Position numbers and translations under genes: made by a program. Positions 1 through 4,995 of a DNA stretch of 5,199 bases are shown piece by piece. The notes beneath the pieces are model-generated. The model ran no database searches. It saw nothing but the letters and a program-made list of their open reading frames with translations, and had not been told where the DNA came from. Within the stretch, counting starts at the first letter, position 1, and the number at the start of each line of letters is the position of its first letter. The DNA lies in NCBI GenBank assembly GCA_964528155.1, contig CAZGRL010000215.1, positions 1 through 5,199 on the forward strand. The letters are read 5' to 3'. Source of the stretch: G001797105 sp964528155. GTDB taxonomy: Bacteria > Chloroflexota > Anaerolineae > Anaerolineales > E44-bin32.

Positions 1-57
1 GCCTGATTCGGAGCCATCTAGAATACGTAACCGAAATTGCGAGTCAGAGTACTAGGC

Positions 58-537
58 TCAGCCTGAGAGGATGAACGGAGCTGCGCGCGTCGCAGCCAGG
101 TGTTGGAGTTCCTCCAGCGTCTGAATGGCCCGCTCCCGGTCCTGCAGGGGGATCTCGAGCCGCTCGAACTCTTCCTGATCGAGGACGATCCATCGTCCGA
201 GGCGATCAACGATCAGATCGAGCGCCAGGTCTTCAGCGAAGAGATGTCCGGGCTCGAAGCGGGCCGGGCGGGCGATGTTGCAGTACCAGCTCTTAAGTGG
301 TCCATCACGCCCGTCGTGGACGGCGAAGATGTTGTACCAGCGGTCGGCGTAATAGGTTTCGATGAATCGGTCGCCGCGGCGAAGGGTCATCCCCCCGATC
401 GTCTGGCTGTCCCGATCGAAGAATGCCTCCAGGACCAAACTCGACGGTGTCTGCTCGATCAGCCGCCCCGGATATCGCCAGACCTCCTGCCCTCGGTGAT
501 CGAGCTTGTGCACCGTGATCGCATCACCGATCTGCAT
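58..537 (-). CDS. DUF402 family protein, probable nucleoside phosphate phosphohydrolase
   Basis: A 159-residue protein with the DUF402 layout. A beta-rich N-terminal half carries GDRFIETYYADRWYNIFAVH (residues 55-74) and LKSWYCNIARP (81-91). The acidic segment EDLALDLIVD (102-111) and LDQEEFE (119-125) follow, then a charged C-terminal helix. The W-Y-x-N-I block followed by spaced aspartates is the family hallmark. Characterised members are metal-dependent nucleoside tri- and diphosphatases (Ntdp of staphylococci), and some archaeal relatives bind RNA; the substrate here is unknown. I chose the ATG at 537 because GAGGAAG lies just upstream and the protein then begins MQIGDAITVHK. Upstream in-frame ATGs at 567 and 615 lack a ribosome site, and the latter sits inside the 26-bp palindrome. 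It lies 100 bp downstream of ykoC on the same strand with no clear promoter of its own, so it may be a distal operon member. Family assignment is firm, activity inferred. Confidence 0.85.
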   Translation of the reverse strand: MQIGDAITVHKLDHRGQEVWRYPGRLIEQTPSSLVLEAFFDRDSQTIGGMTLRRGDRFIETYYADRWYNIFAVHDGRDGPLKSWYCNIARPARFEPGHLFAEDLALDLIVDRLGRWIVLDQEEFERLEIPLQDRERAIQTLEELQHLAATRAAPFILSG

Positions 538-571
538 GGGCTTCCTCTTTTCCCTCCCCAGAGACATCTTG

Positions 572-626
572 TGCGATTTTGAATGGAGTGGGGAAGCTTT
601 GCTTCCCCACTCCATTCAAAATCGCA
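572..626. repeat. Perfect 26-bp inverted repeat with 3-nt loop
   Basis: Bases 572-597 are exactly complementary in reverse to 601-626, leaving only TTT (598-600) as loop. The arm contains TTTTGAATGGAGTGGGGAAG and the core is AAGCTTTGCTT. It sits between the ykoC stop and the DUF402 start. Transcribed on either strand it would form a very stable hairpin. Neither flank has a run of T, so it is not a textbook Rho-independent terminator. It could stabilise the 3' end of the thiamine operon mRNA, serve as an RNase III site, or be a small palindromic repeat element found elsewhere in the genome. Confidence 0.9.
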
Positions 627-637
627 AGACCCCCACA

Positions 638-1450
638 TCATGCGCCGGGGATCCACTGCAGGTCGGCCACCCCCAGACGAATGGCGACGGCGTACACAGC
701 CACGCAGAACACCGCTGCCGCAAGTACGAACAATCCGTCACCGACGCTGAGCCTCATCTGGCGGAAGTAAGTTCGCTGAGCGCCGGCACCGAAGGCTTTG
801 GCGTCCATGGCCAGAGCCGTGCGTTCGGAATGCCGGATCGCCGACGCCAAAAGCGGAAGAGCCATGCGCCTCATCTCCCGCCAGCGTCCAACGATGCCCG
901 TGGTCCGACCAACGCCGCGCACCTTATGGGCGAGACGGATCGTTTCAAGCTCCGTCTGGAGTAGTGGGAGGAATCGATACGAGATCAAGACGCCGTAGCC
1001 GAATTTATACGGCACCTTGAGATTCTGGATCAGACTGATAGCGAAATCCGTCGGGTCTGTTGTCGAGATGAACAGCAACGAGGTGCCCATGAAGCATGAC
1101 ACCCGCAGACCCAGGCCGATGCCGATAAGGATCCCTTCCGAAGACAATCTCCACGGCCCCCACGCCCACAAGATCGTCGGTGAAGTGAACCGGCTGAGAT
1201 CGGCATAGAGTGCAGTGAATATCGCCAGTGGAAGTGGGAGGAGCAGGATCGGGAGGCTCCAGCGCAGCATTCTGGATAACGGCGCTCTTCCGATGACGAA
1301 CGTCGTCAGCCACAGCCCCAACAAGAGTGCGGCCGGCACGAATGGGTCGAACGCCAGAGTGGCACCGGCGGCAACCAAGGCCAGGCCGAGAAGCTTGGCT
1401 GAAGGATTCAACCGATGAAGAGGAGACGCAGAGGCAAGGTAGGTGAACAT
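638..1450 (-). CDS. ykoC: ECF transporter transmembrane (T) component, YkoC/EcfT family
   Basis: A 270-residue membrane protein of the EcfT/CbiQ family, the scaffold that couples the ATPases to the S component in the membrane. The N-terminus has the family pattern SPLHRLNPSAKLLGL (residues 9-23). Hydrophobic helices follow at about 18-34, 37-53, 65-82 and 104-128, with a last one near 238-258. The middle shows STTDPTDFAISLIQNLKVP (129-147) and YRFLPLLQTELE (158-169), both typical. The cytoplasmic coupling motifs appear as VRG (177-179, in AHKVRGVG) and AKA (217-219, in MDAKAFG); in well-studied EcfT proteins each is a variant of Ala-Arg-Gly. The ATG at 1450 has AGGGA about 11 nt upstream, and the gene follows ykoD by 16 bp, so it is co-transcribed. 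Length is normal for the family. The ykoC name rests on operon partners; sequence alone would say EcfT. Confidence 0.93.
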   Translation of the reverse strand: MFTYLASASPLHRLNPSAKLLGLALVAAGATLAFDPFVPAALLLGLWLTTFVIGRAPLSRMLRWSLPILLLPLPLAIFTALYADLSRFTSPTILWAWGPWRLSSEGILIGIGLGLRVSCFMGTSLLFISTTDPTDFAISLIQNLKVPYKFGYGVLISYRFLPLLQTELETIRLAHKVRGVGRTTGIVGRWREMRRMALPLLASAIRHSERTALAMDAKAFGAGAQRTYFRQMRLSVGDGLFVLAAAVFCVAVYAVAIRLGVADLQWIPGA

Positions 1451-1466
1451 CCGTCGCGCTTTCCCT

Positions 1467-2987
1467 TCACGCCAACCGGGCTGCGTGCATCAGATCATCA
1501 TTCTGAAACAGGACATGTGGATGCCCGACGAAGGCGATCCGCCCGTCCAACAAGACCGCCGCCAGGTGCGCGTACGATCCCACCAGCCGCATGTCGTGCG
1601 TGATGATCAAGATGGTCACTCCCAGTCGGTTGAGCGCTGAGAGAGACTCCATAAGTGTCTGCGTCGTCCGCCGATCCTGGCCAAGTGTGGGCTCGTCCAG
1701 GATCAACATTCGCTGGCCGACCGCCAGCATGGTCGCCACGCTCAGACGTCGTTTCTGGCCCTGGCTCAGCGTAAACGGGTTCTGTCTCTCCTGCTCTGCC
1801 AACTCAAAGCGCGCCAAGAGATCGGCCACCCTGTTCTCGACTTCGGCTTCAGGCCAATGACGCGCTGTCAGACTGAATGCGAGTTCGTCACCCACGGCGT
1901 TGGTCACAAACTGGTGCTCCGGATTCTGAAAGACGAACCCCACGCGCTCGGTCAGGTCAGCCAGGGTCAAGGAATCGAGAAGATCTCCGAAGATGCGGAT
2001 CTGTCCCTGGTCCGGAGCAGGAAGCAGCCCCATCATCAGCCTGGCGAGAGTGGTCTTGCCTGAGCCGTTCGGCCCGACCAGGGCGAAGAACGATCCTCGC
2101 GGGATATCCAGTCTGGCATCCTGTAGAACGGCCGGACGGCCAGGGTAGGCGAACGTCACATCTTCGACGCGAACTGCGGGGAGCTCGGCCATCGTCGCCG
2201 GTGAGATAGGCGGCACCTCGCCGGGGTCCGGCAGCTCGGGATTCAGGAGGTCGCCCGGTAGCCAGCTCCCCGTCTCGACGATCACATCCCTGTATTCCTC
2301 GAACACACGCCTCGGCTCCGCCACGACGATCAGTCGGCCGTGGCCGTCGAGCAATATGACGCGATCCGCCAGGTGAAGGCATGCATCGAGCTTGTGTTCG
2401 ATCAGCAAGATGGTGTGCGATGACTGGAGTGCGGTGAGATGGTTGAAGAACTCTCGTGTCGAAGCCGGGTCGAGATTGGCGGTGGGCTCATCCAGAACCA
2501 ACACCGGAGGCGCCATTGCCAACAGACATGCCAGCGCGATCCTCTGCGCCTCGCCGCCGCTGAGGCTGTCGAGGCGGCGCTTCTCGAACTGGGGTAGACC
2601 CACCTGCAACAGGCTTTGCCGGATTCTGCTCGGCATCTCCTCCGGAGGTATTCGCAGGTTTTCGAGACCGAAGGCGACCTCGTCCTCCACGGTGAGCGTG
2701 GCGAACCCGGACTCCGGATCCTGAAACAGTAACCCGACCTGCCCTGCCACCTTTCCGGGAGAAGCCGTCAGGGGATCGATCTCCCCCACGCGCAGCTTGC
2801 CTTGCACATGAGCGAAGATGTCCTGGGGGACCAGGCCGCTGAGGACGCGCGCCAATGTGGATTTCCCACCGCCGGACGGCGCCAGCAACAGGACTGTCTC
2901 ACCCTGTTCTATCGTCAGGCTGACATCTTCCAGCGCGGGAACTTCCGATTTCGGATAGCGTACGCTCAGGTGCTCGAGTTCGATCAA
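1467..2987 (-). CDS. ykoD: ECF transporter ATPase with two fused ABC domains, YkoD
   Basis: A 506-residue tandem ABC ATPase that powers vitamin uptake with YkoE and YkoC. Domain 1 (about 1-235) has Walker A APSGGGKST (36-44), Q-loop Gln89, signature LSGGE (142-146), Walker B VLVLDEP (162-168) and switch His198. Domain 2 (about 272-500) has Walker A GPNGSGKTT (305-313), Q-loop Gln354, signature LSQGQ (407-411), Walker B MLILDEP (427-433) and switch His464. All catalytic residues are present, so both sites look competent. Oddities are Ala in place of the first Walker A glycine in domain 1 and Gln for the third signature residue in domain 2. There is no transmembrane segment. The start is the TTG at 2987: the frame upstream contains no other start before the ykoE stop 24 bp away, and the protein then begins MIELEHLSVRYP as ABC domains do. 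A GGCGAGG about 12 nt upstream is a weak ribosome site. It is often automatically annotated as cobalt transport, which the neighbours argue against. Confidence 0.95.
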   Translation of the reverse strand: MIELEHLSVRYPKSEVPALEDVSLTIEQGETVLLLAPSGGGKSTLARVLSGLVPQDIFAHVQGKLRVGEIDPLTASPGKVAGQVGLLFQDPESGFATLTVEDEVAFGLENLRIPPEEMPSRIRQSLLQVGLPQFEKRRLDSLSGGEAQRIALACLLAMAPPVLVLDEPTANLDPASTREFFNHLTALQSSHTILLIEHKLDACLHLADRVILLDGHGRLIVVAEPRRVFEEYRDVIVETGSWLPGDLLNPELPDPGEVPPISPATMAELPAVRVEDVTFAYPGRPAVLQDARLDIPRGSFFALVGPNGSGKTTLARLMMGLLPAPDQGQIRIFGDLLDSLTLADLTERVGFVFQNPEHQFVTNAVGDELAFSLTARHWPEAEVENRVADLLARFELAEQERQNPFTLSQGQKRRLSVATMLAVGQRMLILDEPTLGQDRRTTQTLMESLSALNRLGVTILIITHDMRLVGSYAHLAAVLLDGRIAFVGHPHVLFQNDDLMHAARLA

Positions 2988-3011
2988 ACCGTGGTCGAGC
3001 CTCGCCGTGCG

Positions 3012-3761
3012 TCAATCCTGGTAGGAAATGCGGAACGATCCCAATGCTCCGGCGCGCTCCAGGCCGTCGCCGATCATCTTACCCAACCAGCCAGCCAAGA
3101 CTGCGCCGGAGATGAGTCGGGCCACGAGCATGATCGCCAGCACGCCGATCGTCAGGCTGGAGTACCAGAAGAGATAGTCGACGACCATGCTTCCGACTCC
3201 CGCCGCCGCTCCGGCCAGAGCCAGCACCGCAAGGTCAAAGCGTTTGTAGCCAACCGCGGCGAAGACCAACTCGGCCATCGCGCCCTGGACCAGACCCGAA
3301 ATCAGAATCGTCAGTCCCCACTCGCCGCCGGCGAGGAATTCGGCCAACGCGGCCAACGTCTCGGCGGCCAGCGCTGCGCCCGGCTTGCGAATGATGTAGG
3401 CGGCCACGATCGAGGCGATGAACCAGAAGCCGTAGAACAGATCGCGCGACCCGGGCAGGACGGCGTTCAAGGGTTTGACGAACTCCCAGACGAACGCCCA
3501 GCCGAGAAAGAGCAACCCGAAGACCAACGCCAGGTTTGCGGTGAGGATCACCTCGAGCGTCTTCCAGCCTTCGAGGGCTTTCCTCGATCCCCAGGCCGCG
3601 CCGCCGGCGAGGCCGAAGGCCGTCAAGACGACGGCGTGGATAGGATTCCACTGGATGAATTCGATGTCGGGTCCGCGCACGACCGCGGCAAGGATGTATA
3701 GACCCAGTGTGACCACGCCTGCGGCAAGGCCGAATATCAGGATGCGTGAGGTTTCCTTCAT
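3012..3761 (-). CDS. ykoE: ECF transporter S component for thiamine/HMP, YkoE
   Basis: A 249-residue integral membrane protein, the substrate-binding subunit of the YkoEDC importer. The diagnostic YkoE block is GFWFIASIVAAYIIRKPGA (111-129), followed by AAETLAALAEFLAGG and LISGLVQGAMAELVFAAVGY (153-172). It ends with ARLISGAVLAGWLGKMIGD (214-232), also typical. Hydrophobic segments fall near 7-28, 42-57, 69-93, 111-124, 131-145, 150-170, 178-195 and 205-228. Bacterial YkoE proteins are about 190-200 residues, and here roughly 65 extra N-terminal residues with two hydrophobic segments precede the usual first helix. The ATG at 3761 overlaps the thiN stop (ATGA), and GGAGGAG at 3766-3772 lies at good spacing inside thiN, so translation is probably coupled. 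B. subtilis YkoE binds thiamine, and the family was first proposed to carry hydroxymethylpyrimidine. Pairing with thiN here favours thiamine, by inference. Confidence 0.93.
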   Translation of the reverse strand: MKETSRILIFGLAAGVVTLGLYILAAVVRGPDIEFIQWNPIHAVVLTAFGLAGGAAWGSRKALEGWKTLEVILTANLALVFGLLFLGWAFVWEFVKPLNAVLPGSRDLFYGFWFIASIVAAYIIRKPGAALAAETLAALAEFLAGGEWGLTILISGLVQGAMAELVFAAVGYKRFDLAVLALAGAAAGVGSMVVDYLFWYSSLTIGVLAIMLVARLISGAVLAGWLGKMIGDGLERAGALGSFRISYQD

Positions 3762-4414
3762 TTCACTCCTCCGACAATACTCTCGTGCGACACACAGATT
3801 AGAAGTTGCCCCTGGCGGACGTCAAGGGTGGCCGGGGTCTCGACCAGAACATTGCTCACACCAAGCGTAGTTCCCAGCACCAATTTCCCATCTTTCAGGG
3901 GATACTCCAGACCGCTGGTTGTCACGCCTTCGGCGTCACCGCCGATGGGGATCAACGACACGACATCCCCGGGGGTTCCTTCGATGCGCGTCGAGCCTCG
4001 CGCCACGAAGACGCGCTGGCCGCCGTCGACGAAGACGGTCGAGATGTCAACCAATTCCGGGTGAAGGCTGAGCAGCAGATTGGCCAACGTGTGATCCCAA
4101 CGCGCGCCGAAGGCCCCGAATACAACGACCTCATCAGCACCGAGGTTCAAGGCGTGTAGCATCGCCAGTTCGAGGTCGGTTTGGTCCTTGCGCCTCGGGT
4201 GACGCAGGACTTCGACACCAGTTGCCTCCAAGGGCTCGAGATCGATGGAGGCGAGGGAGTCCAGGTCGCCAACGATCCATCCGGGGGTCAATCCGAGATC
4301 ACGAAGATGTCGCATCCCGCCGTCGGCCGCGATGAGGCGGTCATCCGGCTCGAGTTCCGCCAGGGCGGCTTGCGGGTCTCTCAGTTCCCCGTTGGCAAAG
4401 ATAACGGCGCGCAA
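3758..4414 (-). CDS. thiN: Thiamine pyrophosphokinase
   Basis: A 218-residue cytoplasmic enzyme that transfers pyrophosphate from ATP to thiamine to make TPP. It has the family motifs in order. ADGG (30-33) and VGDLDS (48-53) form the nucleotide/metal site, and KDQTDLELA (76-84) and FGARWDH (102-108) the catalytic face. A C-terminal beta domain carries SGLEYPLKDGKL, LGVSNVLVE and RQGQLLICV. The start is set at the TTG at 4414: GGAGGG (4423-4428) sits 8 nt upstream and the protein then opens MRAVIFANGE as expected. The frame stays open to 4540, but that stretch is the riboswitch, and its translation has no family similarity that I can recognise. It is the first gene of the operon, and its stop overlaps the ykoE start by 4 bases. 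Expression should fall when TPP is abundant. The C-terminus is complete. Confidence 0.95.
   Translation of the reverse strand: MRAVIFANGELRDPQAALAELEPDDRLIAADGGMRHLRDLGLTPGWIVGDLDSLASIDLEPLEATGVEVLRHPRRKDQTDLELAMLHALNLGADEVVVFGAFGARWDHTLANLLLSLHPELVDISTVFVDGGQRVFVARGSTRIEGTPGDVVSLIPIGGDAEGVTTSGLEYPLKDGKLVLGTTLGVSNVLVETPATLDVRQGQLLICVSHESIVGGVK
3766..3772 (-). promoter_or_regulatory. Ribosome binding site of ykoE inside thiN
   Basis: GGAGGAG on the minus strand lies 4 nt before the ykoE ATG and within the last thiN codons. The stop and start share ATGA. This supports the ykoE start and suggests translational coupling of kinase and transporter subunit. Confidence 0.85.
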
Positions 4415-4417
4415 TGC

Positions 4418-4447
4418 AAAAGCCCTCCACCTTGTTCGGCGGAGGGC
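4418..4447 (-). terminator. Riboswitch expression platform: hairpin holding the thiN SD, with short U run
   Basis: On the transcript, the 5' arm (GCCCTCCGCC, 4438-4447) pairs with the 3' arm (GGTGGAGGGC, 4422-4431) over 10 bp including one G-U, with a 6-nt loop, followed by UUUU (4418-4421). The 3' arm contains the thiN Shine-Dalgarno GGAGGG (4423-4428). The hairpin could therefore both hide the ribosome site and act as an intrinsic terminator. The U run is short and the start codon follows at once, so translational control seems at least as likely as termination. Confidence 0.75.
4423..4428 (-). promoter_or_regulatory. Ribosome binding site of thiN
   Basis: GGAGGG lies 8 nt before the TTG at 4412-4414. 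It fixes the thiN start and lies in the 3' arm of the regulatory hairpin. Confidence 0.8.
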
Positions 4448-4453
4448 CCCTTG

Positions 4454-4561
4454 CCACGTTCCTTGCGATCCCTCCGCCGGCATTACCCGGATCAGGTCTG
4501 CGGGTCGAGGGCTGTTTCGCCCTCCTCTCAGCCCGGTCACACCGGACTCCCCGTGCTGTGG
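4454..4561 (-). ncRNA. TPP riboswitch (THI box) aptamer
   Basis: The minus strand carries the conserved THI-box core. CTGAGA at 4526-4531 is followed by ACCTGATCC (4489-4497), GGTAATGCC and GGCGGAGGGA (4469-4478) in the usual order. P3 is seen as CCGGT/ACCGG just before CTGAGA, and a variable P3a-like arm as GAGGGC/GCCCTC closed by GAAACA. P2 is CGGG/CCCG and P5 is CCGG/CCGG. The pyrimidine-sensing CUGAGA and the pyrophosphate-sensing arm are both intact. The P1 ends are less clear, with CCAC (4558-4561) and GTGG (4454-4457) as a candidate, so the borders are approximate. It lies between the promoter and thiN and should repress the operon when TPP is bound. Confidence 0.96.
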
Positions 4562-4576
4562 ATTGATCTATCGCGG

Positions 4577-4605
4577 AGTATACCCACGCATCTTCGTCGC
4601 GTCAA
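4577..4605 (-). promoter_or_regulatory. Sigma70-type promoter of the thiamine operon
   Basis: On the minus strand TTGACG (4600-4605) and TATACT (4577-4582) are separated by exactly 17 nt, close to the vegetative consensus. Transcription should start near 4570, leaving a short leader before the riboswitch aptamer. This is the only convincing promoter in the window. Confidence 0.85.
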
Positions 4606-4803
4606 GCAAGGCGCAGGGAAAGGCTGTATCCCCATGGCGCGAGGTAGCCCTCTTGCGACCGCTCACTCTCAGAGGGCAACTTCACGGCGATTCCATTGCA
4701 GAGTCCCTTGAATGCAACCCTTCCAGTGCCTGAAGTCGGCTCCAAGCATGGATGGCCGAGGTCGTGCGCCACCGGAGCGCTCCAGCAACGGCCATATGCG
4801 GAA

Positions 4804-4869
4804 GGGGGCTGGGGGGTGCGGGGGGCGAAGGGGGGGGGAAAAACACATTCCCCCCCTCGCCCCCCCCGC
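4804..4869. repeat. G-run/C-run imperfect inverted repeat with quadruplex potential
   Basis: The plus strand has G runs of 5, 6, 6 and 9 (4804-4808, 4811-4816, 4820-4825, 4830-4838) with linkers of 2-4 nt, which fits the G-quadruplex pattern. After an A-rich loop come C runs of 7 and 8 (4850-4856, 4860-4867). The segment 4818-4838 pairs with 4850-4869 with one A bulge and a two-G length difference, giving a long GC hairpin. Function unknown. Confidence 0.8.
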
Positions 4870-4950
4870 AGGAGAATCCCGGAGGTGGTCACAGCCCGGC
4901 ACGATGCGGGACGAAACGTCTGCGCCCCGGTTGGACCGCAGAGAATCCCG
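4866..4950 (+). repeat. Imperfect direct repeat, 15-16 nt, 70 bp apart
   Basis: CCGCAGGAGAATCCCG (4866-4881) recurs as CCGCAGAGAATCCCG (4936-4950), differing by one G. The second copy runs into the palindrome AATCCCGCGGGATT (4944-4957). This may be the remnant of a repeat unit. Confidence 0.6.
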
Positions 4951-4995
4951 CGGGATTTGGTCTTCTCTCAGGATGATGGAGCCGAAGACACCACT

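Larger units (their letters stand above)
4606..4995. other. Intergenic region with G/C-run hairpin and short repeats
   Basis: This stretch separates the divergent thiamine operon and HATPase gene. No open frame here resembles a protein: the reading frames that cross it are low-complexity Arg/Gly/Pro/Ser-rich or antisense to the HATPase gene. It contains a strong G-run/C-run structure, a 15-16 nt imperfect direct repeat and two short perfect palindromes, GGAGCGCTCC (4774-4783) and AATCCCGCGGGATT (4944-4957). No clear rightward promoter was found. The composition suggests a dispersed repeat rather than unique regulatory DNA. Confidence 0.7.

Noticed and set aside
1..57. Terminator or gene end downstream of DUF402
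   Set aside because: Only a 4-bp hairpin at 57-67 is visible, with no T run; nothing else can be supported in these bases.
100..582. 160-codon plus-strand frame opposite the DUF402 gene
   Set aside because: It is the antisense shadow of a gene with clear family motifs.
538..615. Longer DUF402 protein starting at 615 or 567
   Set aside because: These starts lie in or next to the perfect palindrome and lack ribosome sites; ATG 537 has GAGGAAG at good spacing.
572..626. Standard Rho-independent terminator
   Set aside because: The stem is strong, but no T run follows on either strand, so I list it as an inverted repeat instead.
2802..3701. 299-codon open frame on the plus strand
   Set aside because: It is wholly antisense to the N-terminal part of ykoD and most of ykoE, and its Gln/Asp/Glu/Arg-rich translation has no recognisable family pattern. 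Long antisense frames are common in GC-rich coding DNA.
638..3761. Cobalt or nickel transporter
   Set aside because: The subunits resemble CbiQ/CbiO proteins, but the YkoE S component, thiN and TPP riboswitch point to thiamine.
4415..4540. N-terminal extension of ThiN by 42 residues
   Set aside because: This part of the frame is the riboswitch aptamer and hairpin; the translation lacks ThiN similarity, and the SD and TTG at 4414 fit the family N-terminus.
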